Shown here: positions 16,651-27,586 of the stretch, piece after piece
How the letters are laid out: each line of letters starts with the position of its first letter
Position numbering within the stretch: the stretch's first letter is position 1
Source of the DNA: Lewinellaceae bacterium
GTDB lineage: Bacteria; Bacteroidota; Bacteroidia; Chitinophagales; Saprospiraceae
Assembly: GCA_016716135.1 (NCBI GenBank)
Contig: JADJWX010000020.1
Location: 1 to 34,333, forward strand
Direction: 5' to 3'
DNA: 34,333 nucleotides
The notes under the pieces: generated by a model
What the model was told of the DNA's origin: nothing
Database searches by the model: none
Seen by the model: the letters and a program-made list of their open reading frames with translations, nothing else
Translations under genes and position numbers: made by a program

Positions 16651-17669
16651 CTATTCCAGCTTGATCCATTTTTGGGTGTACACCGCCGATGTGCCGCTGT
16701 CGGATCCGGTATACACCCCAGGGGCCGAAATCGGTTTTCAGCACCGCCGACGGGCTGGTAATGCCTTTGCGCACCAGTTTCCCAGCAGCATTGAAAATCT
16801 CCACGTGAGCACAGACCAGCAGTTTATCTACGCGCAGCAATAGGGTGCCCGTGCGCAGGGGGATCGACCTGGGCTTGGGCGGCGGCGGGTGAATCCGTGG
16901 AGGTTTAGCGGTATGGCCTGCGCCCACACCTTGTCGGTTCGGGAAAATTCCCGTTGGGGCGCCAGAATGTGCTCCGACGAGCTGCTGGCCCGCATCGATT
17001 CATAGAGCACGCGGTGCCCGTCGTTATTGACGTGGATGCCGTCGCCGGCATTGAATTGTTCCTCAATTTACCTTGGGAGGTTGTCAGGCCACTCCAGAAA
17101 TTGACCGAACGGTCGGGGAACCGCTGGAGGATGGAATCACGGAGCATGCACTGCATTTTATTGCCGGACTGAAATTGCGGGGCTGCGTAGTTGAAACTCA
17201 GAGGTCGACACCGCATTCCCGGGCTGTTTTGCGAGCATATCAGGAGTTTGCCAGTACCTCCTCGATCTTGTTTCCCCGAAGCCACGTCGTTCGAGGGCAG
17301 GGTGACCAAAATCGCATCCAGTTGCGGGATTAGCGCCGGGAAATATTGCGCAAGGTATCCGGTTTTGGCCGGCCGTCGGAAGTGGTGCGCTGCCCGTTGG
17401 GCAACAAATGAAAACTCGTGTGGCCGCGTTTGGCCAGGTTGATCACCTGGTTGGCCGGGTATACCGATTTCAGGTAGCGTTCGTACGCGGTTTACCCAGA
17501 GCATTCAGAAACCGGCTTTGCTCCGGCCCCCACCGCCGTGGAAGGCCGATCACCACGAAAACCGGGAAGGGCGCGCCGCAGTATTCTGGGCGTAACGCAC
17601 CCATTTGGGCTGTACCGGATTCCGGCATCAGCAGGACGAACAAAAGAAAAACAGCGGTGCGTGGCGCAT
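16651..17669 (-). CDS. secreted SGNH/GDSL hydrolase with T9SS sorting tail, paralogue A (frame-broken)
   Basis: ATG 17669 opens a signal peptide (MRHAPLFF, then LLFVLLMPESGTAQ after one indel). Block I reads VVIGSSTAVGAGAKP (nucleophile Ser); block III is ILVTLPSNDVASG (Asn-Asp); block V reads DGIHVNNDGHRVLYESM with the catalytic Asp and His. After a linker comes a type A T9SS sorting domain (VEIFNAAGKLVRKGI, WGVYRI, TQKWIKLE) ending at TAG 16653-16651. The protein should be an esterase or acylhydrolase exported to the outer membrane and processed by type IX secretion. It is directly downstream of paralogue B (70 bases) and probably co-transcribed. Substrate unknown; carbohydrate de-esterification is common in such enzymes. 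Confidence 0.75.
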
Positions 17670-17739
17670 TTCTTTGAGACGAAACTCATTCCTGTTTTTC
17701 CCATTTAAAAATTTGTAAAAATCCGGGACCGTAGCCGTA

Positions 17740-19625
17740 TCAATACAGGCCGGGGGAACCGTCATCCGGGATCTGCAAGGGCATATTACCCCGATGTCCG
17801 ATATAACGCCTTCCCGGTTTGGTTTATGATTTCTGCCGAAAGCAGGAACGGTGGCTTGGCTTCGCCCGCATTGTCAAACTGAACACTCAACCACCCGGTG
17901 TGGTGGATCATGCGGAGCAACGGCGCACTTCCGGCACATTTGATCTTCGGACAGGCGAAAATAAAATGGATCCAACTGTCTTGCACGGCACAGCCGTATG
18001 GTGAAAGTTTGCCTGAAGGGAAACCTGCCTGCCGGCCACCGGGTGGCCAGTCGCGGGCACGCAAAACCAGCCCGCTGCCCTGTGCCCCGGTTGACCATTG
18101 GCGGTTTCCGTATTCAAAACCGGCATCCAGTACCAGGGTATCGGCCAGAATGAACAGGGAATCCGGCCGGATTCCGGCGCTCATTTCAGAAAAGAACACC
18201 GGCACCGGCACGCGCCGTGTTTGCAAAAATCCTTCCGGCCGGTAGCCAAAATGGTAAAAAACCTGCCCGCTGAACAGCCGCGGATAATAGCGCTCCGAAA
18301 ACACATGGCTGATGCCGGTGCCGTTTTGCAAGCGCAGTTCAGGCGTACGGGCCACCCCGGAGATCGGCCGGGGCAAAGTAAGCCAGCCGGCCGGCCGGAT
18401 CGGCCAGGTGTAGGTAGACCGACAAGGTGTCGCCGCCGGCCAAGTGCTAGCGGGCCCTGCCGGCAAGCGGACAACTACGCCTTCGTACAGCGCCTGCACT
18501 GAAAATGAATCGAGCAGCGCTTGAAGCTTGCCGGGTTCGTTTTCATGGCCGGACAAACCACCCGCCGGGTGTGCACGCGCAGGTATTGCGTGCCGGTGCT
18601 GTGCAGTGCACCGACAGGCTATCCAGCACCAGGCTGGTGTCCGGCTGCCAGTTCGAACATGATGCCGTTCCAGTCCCGGTTGGTACTCGTGGTGCCCACC
18701 AGTTGCCTGGGAAAATGAAAAGGCCCGCGCCGGACCTTCCACGAAATAGGGCACCGGGCTGCTCAGCGCCGGCGTCGTCAGGGTTGCACCGCTTGCAAGG
18801 GCGGCGCCGGCATAACTGGGCCGGTCGAACCAGAGGATGGTGTCGGCGTACAGATACCGCCAGCGCGCAGGAGTGATCCGGCCCGGCGCGCGCAAAGCGT
18901 GTCGGATGTGGCATAAACCTGCGGCCGGTTGAAAAACAGCCAAGGATATTTTTTCCCAATACCCGGGAAAACAGCAGGCGGTGTCCGGCATTGTTGGTGG
19001 AATACCGTCGCCGGAATCGAATTTCCGGATGGGGCAGTCGCCCGGGCCCCGGCAATTCGTCTGAAACCCGGGGCAAAATCGCCGTAGCGCTGCAAAATGG
19101 AGTCGCGTACGGCCGGTTACCTCACTTTTTCGGGCTCAGGTTCCGGGGTTGGGATGGTAAACACACAGACCGCCCCGCCGGCGGCCGGGCTTCGCCGACG
19201 ATGGTGTCGAAATTGGCCAGTTGTTCTGCGACGCCGTAGCCAGCCGGGCGTCGTTGGAAGGCAGGTTGATGATGATGGCGTCGGGCCGGTGGGCCCGGGG
19301 CTTTGGTGATGTTGCGGGCGGTGTCGGGCCAGGGCCGGTTGGGTGGTGGCGGGTTGCCGGTGGGCATCAGGTGGTAGGTTTTGATAACCGCCCCGGGCGA
19401 GGTTAGTCACCGTGGTTTCCGGGTTCCAGTTCCTGTAAATACCGGGTTGAAACGCGGCACCCAGAGCGCTATTCGATCGGGAGCGCCGGCGCCTGCGGTG
19501 GAAGGCCGATGGCGACCACGGACAGGTGGGTGGTTGTCCCAACTGGTCGCATCCGGTTGCCAGGACTGCGCCTGCAGCGGTTCAATACAAACGAGAAGGG
19601 CAACAAAAAGGTTGATATAGCGCAT
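17740..19625 (-). CDS. large secreted SGNH hydrolase with Ig-like and T9SS-like C-terminal regions, paralogue B (frame-broken)
   Basis: Start ATG 19625 gives the signal peptide MRYINLFVALLVCIEPLQAQ. The SGNH core is read across frames: GSSTAAGAGAPDR (block I), TNLARGGYQTYHLMPTG (block II), AIIINLPSNDA (block III), LANFDTIVGEA, LRDSILQRYGDF, and SGDGIHLNNAGHRLLFSRVL (block V). From about 18950 it continues with an Ig-like domain (DTLCAPGRITPARWRYL; ALASGATLTTPALSSPVPYF) and a beta-rich region (LRLQNGTGISHVFSERYY) as far as INQTGKALYRTSGNMPLQIP near TGA 17742-17740, which resembles the start of a T9SS tail. The end may be truncated by another indel. At about 620 codons it is much larger than paralogues A and C. 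At least five breaks are present. Confidence 0.7.
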
Positions 19626-19722
19626 GGGAAACAATGACCGGAGTAAGAGCAGGCTGTCGCAATGCCGGATTATCTTTACAAAAATTTGAATGGTGTTCGG
19701 AAGAACAAATGAATGGACGTAC

Positions 19723-20484
19723 ATGAATTCCGTCGTTAAAAGTCGCGTTTTCCCACGAAATCGGGGAATTGACCCGGTTTTGTGCTCCGTTTTTCAGGAG
19801 GCCTTCCGGCCCCGTTAGATTTAGCGAATTGGTCCGGCAGTGTTTTGTTATTGGCTACAAATCGCTGTCGCTGGTCGCCTTGACAGCGTTTATCATGGGC
19901 CTGGTGCTGACCATGCAATTGCGGCCGAGCATGGTGCGGTATGGTGTGGAAGCGCAAATTCCGGCGATGGTGTGCATTGCGATTATCCGGGAAATCGGGC
20001 CGGTGATTACCGCGCTGATCTTTGCGGGTAAAATCGGCTCCAGTATCGGTGCTGAGTTGGGCTCGATGCGGGTGACCGAACAAATTGACGCCATGGAAGT
20101 GTCGGGTACCAACCCGTTCAAATACCTGGTGGTTACCCGCACCGTGGCCGCCACGCTGATGTTGCCGGTACTGGTTATTTTGGCCGACGCCATCTCGTTG
20201 TACGGCTCCTGGATCGTGAACATTTACGAAGTACTCAGTTTTCATTATTTTATACGCAGGTGATCGACAACCTGGCCTATTACGATGCCATTCCGGCGAT
20301 CATTAAAACCTTCTTTTTTGGTTTTGCCGTTGGCATTGTAGGCTGTTTTAAGGGGTATTATTCGACAAAAGGCACGGAAGGTGTGGGCCGCTCGGCCAAC
20401 TCGGCGGTGGTCATGTCTTCTGTTTTGATTTTTATCCTGGACCTGCTGGCTGTGCAGGTTGCGGAGTTGATTTGGGACTATTAG
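19723..20484 (+). CDS. mlaE: MlaE-type permease of a lipid ABC transporter (two frame breaks)
   Basis: Conserved MlaE/YrbE sequence: LTAFIMGLVLTMQLRPSM, PAMVCIAIIREIGPVITALI, AGKIGSSIGAELGSMRVTEQ, IDAMEVSGTNPFKYLVV, VIDNLAYYDAIPAIIKTFFF, FAVGIVGCFKGYYSTKGTEG and VGRSANSAVVMSSVLIFILD, in two frames joined near 20250. One further break sits near 19750-19790 at the N-terminus. The start at 19723 is the ATG closest to the first recognisable residues. This inner-membrane permease works with the ATPase (20498) and MCE protein (21237) downstream to move phospholipids between the membranes. The start is only 97 bases from the divergent SGNH gene start. Confidence 0.88.
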
Positions 20485-20497
20485 TACGACAACAACC

Positions 20498-21244
20498 ATG
20501 GGAACCAAAAAGCCGTAATCCGGGTGGAAGGGCTCTGCAAAGCGTTTGGCGACAATGTGGTGCTCGACCGGTTTGACCTCACGCTCTACGAAGGCGAAAA
20601 CCTCGTGGTGCTGGGCAAATCCGGGTCGGGCAAATCCGTGCTGATTAAATGCATCATCGGGTTGTTGCGCCCCGACAGCGGGCGGATTGAGGTGTTTGGT
20701 GAAAATGTGCCCGATTTGAATTACACCGAGCTCGATCAAATGCGCGCCCGGGTTGGTTTTTTGTTTCAAAGCAATGCCCTGTACGATTCCATGACGGTGC
20801 GTGAAAACCTCGAATTCCCGCTTCGGCGCCACTGGTTGAAAACCCCGCAACAGGATGTTGACGAGCGGGTGCATGAGGTACTGCAAAGCGTAGGGCTGGC
20901 GCATGCCACCGAAATGATGCCCGCCGAACTGTCGGGCGGTATGCGCAAACGCATTGCGCTGGCCCGTACCTGATCCTCAAACCTGCCATCATCCTGTACG
21001 ACGAACCCACCACGGGCCTCGACCCCATCACCGGCATGGAAATCATCGAACTGATCCAACAGGTACAACAGGAATATCGAACCGCGTCCCTGGTTATATC
21101 GCACGACCTGAAACTGGCTCAAATTGCCGCCGAACGCATCATCATGCTTATCGACGGCACCTGCTATCCTAGGGAACATTTCCCGAACTTCAGGCCTCCT
21201 CCGACCCCAAGGTCAGGGCCTTTTTGACTGAACGCCATGGCTAA
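20498..21244 (+). CDS. mlaF: MlaF-type ABC transporter ATPase (frame-broken)
   Basis: Walker A is LGKSGSGKSVLIKCI, the Q-loop is FLFQSNALYDSMTVREN, the signature is AELSGGMRKRIALART, Walker B is IILYDEPTTGLDP, and the H-loop is LVISHDLKLAQIA. The frame breaks just after the start (AAAAAGCC), once within the signature region (near 20970), and once near 21170. ATG 20498 is 14 bases after the permease stop. The C-terminal reading ends in AFLTERHG with TAA 21242-21244, overlapping the MCE gene start by 8 bases. It is the energy-coupling subunit of the MlaEFD-like lipid transporter. Confidence 0.9.
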
Positions 21245-22250
21245 ACAGACAATTGACAACATAAAACTGGGCTTCTTTGACCTCATCGGACTCGGGCTCC
21301 TGATCCTTTTCCTGTACATGCTCGGGCGCAACAAAAGTATTTTCAGCGACCGCTTCGAGATCAGCGTACATTTTGAAAATGTCAGCGGCCTGGTGGCCGG
21401 AAACAATGTGCGCGTGTCGGGCATCGTGGTCGGCATTGTGGAGGAGGTTCAACTTGTAAACGACACCCTGGTGGTTGTTACCATTACCCTGAACGAGTCG
21501 ATGCGTCAGGTAATCCGGAAAAATGCCCGGCCAGCATCGGCACCGATGGTCTGATCGGCAATCGGGTTGTCAACTTCTGCCGTCCAAAGATCCGGCGCCA
21601 CTGATCGAGCCCGGCGACATCCTGCAATCCCAATCAGATGTCAGCACGGAGGAAATGCTGCGTACGCTCGACCGAACCAATCAGAACGTGCTGGATATTT
21701 CCGAAGGCCTGAAGGAAACTATTGAACGGATCAACAACAGCACCCAGCTGACCACCCTGCTCAACGATGAAGGGCTCTCTCGCGACCTGAAAGCGGCCTT
21801 GTACAACTTGCGCAGTGCGACAGGAACTGCTTCGGTCACCATGTCGGATCTCCGGCAAGTGGTTGGTGATATCCGGCAAGGAGAAGGCACCATCGGCGCC
21901 CTCCTGCGGGATACCGCCATGGCGTACGAACTGAACCAGGTAGTATCTGAAATGCACGCCCTGGAAACCCAACTCAGCCAACTCACCCGCCAAACGGGCA
22001 ACCTGGTGACCGATTGAACCAGGTGGTCCGGGGCGTTCAATCCGACCTGCAGGAAGGGCAGGGCCCCGCGCGCCTGCTCATGCAGGATTCGCTTGCCGCC
22101 GCCCGCCTGCAAAATACTCTCGGCAGCCTGGAAGCAGGCACCTGCCCGTTTCAGCGAGAACATGGAAGCGTTGAAGCACAATTTTTGTTTCGGCGGTATT
22201 TTAAAAAACAGGAAAAATTACAGCGGAAAGCGGCGAAGGAGCAGGAGTGA
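21237..22250 (+). CDS. mlaD: MCE-domain protein (MlaD-type) of the lipid transporter (frame-broken)
   Basis: ATG 21237 gives a short N-terminus and one membrane anchor (FFDLIGLGLLILFLYMLG). The MCE domain follows (FEISVHFENVSGLVAGNNVR, VSGIVVGIVEEVQLVNDTL), crosses a break near 21525 and continues as SIGTDGLIGNRVVNFLPSKD. The long C-terminal helical region (LDRTNQNVLDISEGLKETIE; TIGALLRDTA; ELNQVVSEMHALETQLSQL) is normal for substrate-binding MCE proteins, and the final FLFRRYFKKQEKLQRKAAKE is a common end in this family. It would be anchored in the inner membrane with its MCE ring in the periplasm, receiving lipids for MlaE. It is the last gene of the operon; a palindromic repeat begins 9 bases after its stop. 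Confidence 0.9.
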
Positions 22251-22259
22251 TTAGGTGGT

Positions 22260-22321
22260 TACTCGTCCTACGACTTCAAGTCGTAGGACGAGTAGCGACT
22301 TCAAGTCGTAGGACGAGTAGG
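22260..22321. repeat. 35-bp palindrome copy 2 plus a partial tandem copy
   Basis: 22260-22294 is identical to the palindrome at 676-710. It is followed by a second, 5'-truncated copy (22295-22321, CGACTTCAAGTCGTAGGACG and following GAGTAGG). It lies between the converging mlaD and SGNH hydrolase genes, where it could also stop transcription. The left flank GGTGGT is shared with copy 1, with one extra T here. Confidence 0.85.
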
Positions 22322-22340
22322 TACCACTCAGCCTTCCGCG

Positions 22341-23179
22341 TCAGGGCAGCAACCGGTTAAAACCCACACCCGCAACCCTGACCCAATACTGTCCTCTCCT
22401 CCCGCGTTTAACCGGATTTTCAGCGGCAACGCCCGATTCCGCGGCAATGTAGCCGGGCCTGTAGCATCGTACACTTCGATCCGCACCGTGCCTGGCGATA
22501 ATACCGGGAAATTTCCAACAGCGGGCCGGCATTTTCGGCACTCGCTTTGCCATTTGATTTTTCAGGCGGCTATCGCTTCCGGCGAACTGCCGTTTTTACC
22601 TGCTCGAAAACGCGGGCATGGCCGGCATTGTTGAGGTGGGCGCCATCGCCCAGGGAAAAGCGCGGGTCGGGCAGGCTTGCGGGTGTGGCCAGGCAATCCC
22701 AAAAGTTGAGCGCCTGTTGGCCATACCGGCTCAAAATGGCGTCCTTCAGCCGCATTTGAATCTCAATTTGCGCAGCGCTGAATTCCCGCGGTTGTGTTGT
22801 GCCGATCCAAACCGGCACACCGGCGGCCCGGGCGGTTTGGATAATAGTATCGAAATTCTGTAGTTGTTCCTCCGGCCCGTAAAAAGCGGCGGCATCATTG
22901 GACGGGCATTCACGATCACGGCATCGGGTTGGTAAAGCAGTGCCTTGGTAATGTTGTGCTCGGGGTCGGGAAGCGGCCGTTTGGGGGCACGGCAAAGCCG
23001 GTGGGCAGGAGCTGGAAGGTTTGCAAGCCGCCGAGGCCCAGGTTTATCACGTCATTGTCCGGATGCAGGCTCTTCAGGTAAGCCCGGTAGCGGTTTACCC
23101 AGGCCTTTTCGGGAGGCTCGGCCCCCTGGCCGGCAGCGGTGGAGGAGCCGATTACAGCGATTCGGACAGGCTTTTTCAT
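22341..23179 (-). CDS. SGNH hydrolase with T9SS-like tail, paralogue C (frame-broken)
   Basis: ATG 23179 starts MKKPVRIAVIGSSTAAGQGA, placing the nucleophile serine motif at the very N-terminus without a clear signal peptide; an upstream Met at 23215 is possible. Block II is DVINLGLGGLQTFQLLPTG; the Asn-Asp segment reads ECPSNDAAAFYG; then EEQLQNFDTIIQTARAAGVP and the Asp-His block SLGDGAHLNNAGHARVFEQV. The C-terminus, in a further frame, reads RIEVYDATGPATLPRNR and GQYWVRVAGVGFNRLLP, the shape of a T9SS sorting domain. If type IX secreted, a signal peptide has been lost through an indel or lies further upstream. Closest in sequence to paralogues A and B. Confidence 0.7.
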
Positions 23180-23254
23180 TTCAGGGCTCAAATTACAAGT
23201 TGCACCGGATTTCAATGGGCCGGGCTGTTTTTTGAATCAAAAGCCGGTCGGGGC

Positions 23255-23680
23255 TTATTTCACGCGGCGCCAGGTTTGTCCGGCACCTGCGTCATTATAG
23301 CCACCGGCAATGTACAAGATCGAATCGCCGGTGATATAGATCGGCCCTTCCTCCAGGTTTGGCTGGAGCGTGCGGGTGCCGAGTTCAAGGATATAGTCCG
23401 GGTTGCCCGGCGTTTGCCACAACTCGTAGGCCTGGGAGTTCACCAGGGTGTTGTTGTGGTAGAGCTTGAGTTTTTGGCCGGTTAAAAATTCTACTTCCAT
23501 GGCTATTCCGGTGGAGGCCGGTGTGGTGATGGAAGGTTGTTGCATCCCGCGAGTTATGAAGCTGGATTCGACCCAGATCCAACGCCCCGTAAGTTCCAAG
23601 GTTGGCGCAGGTGGTTGTTTTTCATGTATACACGACTTCGAGGCAACGGTAATCAGCAAAAGGATCATGTAGTATTTCAT
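23255..23680 (-). CDS. small lipoprotein, lipocalin-like in size
   Basis: The frame is intact (141 aa from ATG 23680). The leader MKYYMILLLITVASKSC has a cysteine at position 17 suiting a lipoprotein, although the residues before it (SKS) are not an ideal lipobox. The mature part (LELTGRWIWVESSF; GIAMEVEFLTGQKLKLYHN; SQAYELWQTPGNPDYILELG; YITGDSILYIAGGYNDAGAG) has the G-x-W start and alternating strands of small lipocalin-like lipoproteins common in Bacteroidota, and ends QTWRRVK. The Met at 23773 is rejected because it would bury the signal peptide. Function unknown. Confidence 0.75.
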   Translation of the reverse strand: MKYYMILLLITVASKSCIHEKQPPAPTLELTGRWIWVESSFITRGMQQPSITTPASTGIAMEVEFLTGQKLKLYHNNTLVNSQAYELWQTPGNPDYILELGTRTLQPNLEEGPIYITGDSILYIAGGYNDAGAGQTWRRVK

Positions 23681-23820
23681 GGCGTACTTTTTAGATGGGT
23701 TCAGGTGAAAAAACGGCGCCGCAATTCTTTTCTCCAAGAGACGGGTAAAAGCCACCGAAACAGTTGGGGCCATCAGGTTCTCTTACCCGTTCCAGCGGGC
23801 TGACGGCCGAAACCAAAGGC

Positions 23821-26373
23821 CTAAACCGACATCGGGTCGATCGTATCTGCCTGGATTTCATATTTTTTCATAAAATCCTTCACTGCCTTGTCGCTGACTT
23901 TTCCTTGCCGGTTCAGCAACCGCACGGCTGCGTAGGCGATGTATTTGGCGCTCACCTGGAAATAATCGCGCAGGCTTTCCCGGCTCTCCGACAAGCCGAA
24001 GCCGTCGGTACCGAGCACGGTAAAGTCGGCAGGCATCCAGGGCGCCAGGCAACCCGGGGTGAGTTTTACCCAGTCGCTGGCAGCCAAAACGCCATCCTCG
24101 CCTTTCAGGGCTTATTTGCAGGTAGGGCACTTTTTCTTTTCGCCCGGTGCGCCATGTTCCAGCGGTCGCAGGCATTGGCATCGCGGTAGAGTTCGCTCCA
24201 GGAGGTTGCGCTCCAGATATCCGTGCTGACGCCTTCGCTTTCGAGAATTTCAGCGGCTTGCAACGCCTGGTCCATAATAATCCCGGAAGCAAGCAAATGG
24301 GCTTTTATGCCGGCTTGTGCCGATTTCTTTTTTGACTGCTGGTAGCGGTAAATGCCGCGTTTAATCCCCTCCTCCACACCTTCGGGTATAGCGGGCATCG
24401 GCAGGTTTTCGTTGTACAACGTGATGTAGTACATCTTGTGCTCATGCTCGACATACATGCGGCGGATGCCATCATGAACGATCACGGCCAGTTCGTAGGC
24501 AAAGGCCGGGTCGTAACTGATCACGGAAGGTACGGTTTGCGCGATGAGGTGCGAGTGGCCATCCTGGTGTTGCAGGCCCTCGCCGTTCAGCGTGGTACGG
24601 CCGGCCGTGGCGCCGAGCAGGAAACCCTTGCACATCATGTCGGCAGCCGCCCAAACGAGGTCGCCCACGCGCTGAAAACCGAACATGGAATAATAAATAT
24701 AAAACGGAATGGTCGGGATGCCGTGGTTGCTGTAGGCCGTGCCGGCTGCTGTGAACGAGGCTGTGGCGCCGTCTTCGTTGATGCCTTCCTGCAGCACCTG
24801 CCCGGTAACGGATTCTTTGTATTTGATTACTGAAATGCCGATTTCGAGCGGGGTGTACAGCTGCCCTTTTTGATTCCAGATCTGTGCGGAGTTGAACAGC
24901 GGCTCCATCCCGAAGGTCTGCGCCTCATCCGGAACGATCGGCACGATGTACTTGCCTACTTCCTTGTTGCGGATCAATTGGGTCATGATATCGATCATGG
25001 CCGCAGTGGTGGAAAATGCCTTGCCCCCGGCAGATTCGCTGCCCTGGAGTTGTTTTCAAACAAACTTACTTCCGGCAACTCCAATTGGGGATAATCTTCC
25101 GAACGTTCGGGCAAAAAGCCGCCCAGTGCCTTGCGGTGCTCGAGCAGGTATTTTGTGGCTGGGTCTTCCGGGCCGGGATACCAGAATTTGGCCGCTTTGG
25201 CATCTTCGTCGCTGATCGGAATTCCGTAGCGGTTTTTAGTCTCCACCCGGGCGTCGGCGCTGATGTCTTTGGTTTGGTGGGCCTTGTTTTTGCCTTCGGC
25301 AGCTTTGCCCATGCCGTAGCCTTTCACCGTTTTGACGATGATCGCCACCGGCTTGTTGGCCCGTACAGCCTGCTCGTAGGCGGCGAATACTTTCAGGGCA
25401 TCGTGTCCGCCACGGCGCATGGCTTTGAGTTGGTCGTCGGAATAGTCGGCCAACAATGCCGCGATTCGCTGATCGTCGCCGACCAGTTTTTTGCGCACGC
25501 CGGCGCCGTCGAGGTTGGTAATTTCCTGAAAATCGCCGTCCACCATTTGTTCCAGGCGGGCCAGTAAAACGCCGTCTTCGTCTTTTGCCAGCAGTTCGTC
25601 CCACTCGCTGCCCCATACAACTTTGATGACATCCCAGGAGGCGCCGTAAAAATGGCGTTCAACTTCCTGGATGATCTTGCCGTTGCCGCGCACGGGGCCG
25701 TCGAGGCGTTGCAGGTTGCAGTGCACCACGAAAATGAGGTTGTCCAGATTTTCCCGGGAAGCCACGCCGATGGTGCCGTAAATTTCAGGCTCATCGATTT
25801 CACCGTCGCCGATGTAGTGCCAGACCTTGCCGCCGTTTTTCGGTTTTAATCCACGGGTTTCGAGGTATTTGTAAAAACGCGCCTGGTATACGGCCGTCAT
25901 CGGGCCGAGGCCCATGCTCACGGTTGGCGCCTGCCAAAATTTGGGCATACGCCGCGGGTGCGGATAGCTCGAAACGCCGTGGAGCAATTCCTGCCGGAAG
26001 TCGGCAATTTGTTGCAAATCCAGACGGCCTTCCCATACTGCCCGGGCGTAAATGCCGGGTGAAGCATGTCCTTGAAACATAAACAGATCGCCGCCGTATT
26101 CTTCCGAGCGTTTGCGCAGAAAATGGTGGAACAACACCTCGAGCATCGTGGCGCAGGCCGCGTAAGTGGCAATGTGCCCACCCAGGGCAAGATTTTTGTC
26201 TTGCGCCTGCAACACCATCGCCTGGGCATTCCAACGGATCACATTTTCGATCCGGCGCTCCAGTTCCAGGTCGCCCTTTTTTCCTTGCCCTGTGCTTCTA
26301 TGACTTCTTCCAAAGCTTCCAGCCATTCCTCCTGTTCGAGGCGCCAGTCGTCGAGTTGTGTATTATTTCCCAC
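23821..26373 (-). CDS. aceE: pyruvate dehydrogenase E1 component, homodimeric AceE type (two or three frame breaks)
   Basis: Three large pieces: 26373-24995 (RIENVIRWNAQAMVLQAQDK, LGGHIATYAACATMLEVLFH, the thiamine-diphosphate motif HYIGDGEIDEPEIYGTIGVA and following LDNLIFVVHCNLQRLDGPV), 24998-24105 (IVPIVPDEAQTFGMEPLF, GATAGRTTLNGEGLQHQDGH, YYITLYNENLPMPAIPEGVE) and 24087-23821 (FTVLGTDGFGLSESRESLRD; ending IQADTIDPMSV). Order and content match AceE (about 890 residues); 851 codons are spanned. The start appears to be GTG 26373 (GNNTQLDDWRLEQEEWLEAL), because an in-frame stop lies two codons upstream. It decarboxylates pyruvate and feeds acetyl groups to E2. E2 and E3 are not in the window. 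Confidence 0.93.
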
Positions 26374-26423
26374 TTTTCAATGCGTAGTTGAGTGAACGAG
26401 TGAATGCGGCAGATGGGGAATGG

Positions 26424-26431
26424 CAAAAATA
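26424..26431 (-). promoter_or_regulatory. possible -7 element for aceE
   Basis: TATTTTTG on the minus strand fits TAnnTTTG, 50 bases before the GTG start. No clear -33 element is present. Confidence 0.3.
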
Positions 26432-26463
26432 GAGGTTGGCGCCGACTTTAACGGCATGGAAAG

Positions 26464-26507
26464 CAAATGGTTTCCGGCCCGCCCACAGACCAACCGGAAA
26501 CCATTTG
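26464..26507 (-). terminator. strong hairpin after the ARPP-1 gene
   Basis: A perfect 14-bp stem CAAATGGTTTCCGG (26464-26477) and CCGGAAACCATTTG (26494-26507) with a 16-base loop lies 17 bases downstream of the minus-strand stop at 26524 and upstream of the aceE promoter region. It probably ends ARPP-1 transcription. Confidence 0.75.
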
Positions 26508-26523
26508 AACTAAAAGATCTAAA

Positions 26524-27535
26524 TCAAGTGCAATTATTTCGAAACAAATGCACCCAGGCGCCATTGATGCTGAATTTTCCGACAATATCTTCAGCGTCGG
26601 GATTGCTTTGTGCCAGCCAGGCTACCTGCTTGAATGCTTCCCGGGCGGCCTGGTCATTCGAGGTGTTGGTTTCATTTCCGGCAACAACCGCTTCGGCAGT
26701 ATAACCGTGCAACAGCGCCTTGTATTGGTTGCGAAACAAGGCCGGCTGGCTGAAAATATCGACACCGATCACCTTGCCGTTGCAAACGGCAACTACCCCG
26801 ACGGCATTGGGGAGCGCATCCATTTTGCCTTCAAAAAAATTCAGGTACGCTTCGCGCCGGGCCTTGTGAGCGTTTTCCGTTTCCAAGGCGGCATACGTTT
26901 TTGTATCGGAGGATGCATCATTGGCTTCGGTTATTTTGTCTACCGCTTTCCATACACCTTGCTGGTTGCCCTGATGCACTGCTTTCCGGACGTGCGGGCT
27001 GGCCACATTGTAGTATCCCCGGAACGCCGCGATCTGCTTTTCCGTTTCCGGCGCTTCCGGGTCGTAATAACTCGAACGGCCTGCTTCCACACAAAACACA
27101 TCAATATTTTTAATGGTGCCGGGTGGTATCGCATCGTCATAGGCAATCACGCGGTCCTGGTTTCCGCCGGTTACCACATCGCCCGACATGAGGAAAACGG
27201 TTTTGTCGCTTTTATTTTGCACCGTGAGGGCATTGTACCATGCGTTTTGTTCCCGGCCGAATTGTTTGCGTTCGGTGATCCGAAAGCCGGCAGTTTGCAT
27301 GCCTTCGGCCAGGGTTGCCAGTGCCGGCTGGGATGCAACGGCGTTCAACACCTGCTCGTCGGCGCACACCGGGTATAAACGCAGGTTTTCAGGTCCATTC
27401 CGGGTTTTCGGATGCCTGCGTTTCCAGGCCGGACAAAGTTAAGGTGGCGGATTTTTGTACCTGGCCGGTATCCGTATCGGCGCACGACCAAAATAAAAGC
27501 GCAAGCAGGCCGATGGGAAAGATAGTTTTTTTCAT
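26524..27535 (-). CDS. ARPP-1 (DUF6569) domain lipoprotein (one frame break)
   Basis: ATG 27535 starts MKKTIFPIGLLALLFWSCAD, a lipoprotein signal with the lipid-bearing Cys in FWSC. After a break near 27375 the domain reads LTVQNKSDKTVFLMSGDVVT, GGNQDRVIAYDDAIPPGTIK, IDVFCVEAGRSSYYDPEAP and ends WVHLFRNNCT. The pattern of sequential 'statement of stored property' motifs (GDVVTGGNQDR, IPPGT, VFCVE) is that of ARPP-1 domains, whose biochemical role is not established. A good promoter lies upstream at 27587-27618 and a hairpin terminator downstream, so it is probably a single-gene unit. Confidence 0.8.
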
Positions 27536-27586
27536 AAAACATTGTTTTTGAAGTAATAACGGTTTGGGCAAAGTGCTGATTGTTTT

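Noticed and set aside
19660..19722. Promoter TATCTTTA upstream of mlaE
   Set aside because: The last base departs from TAnnTTTG and no TTG lies at the right distance.
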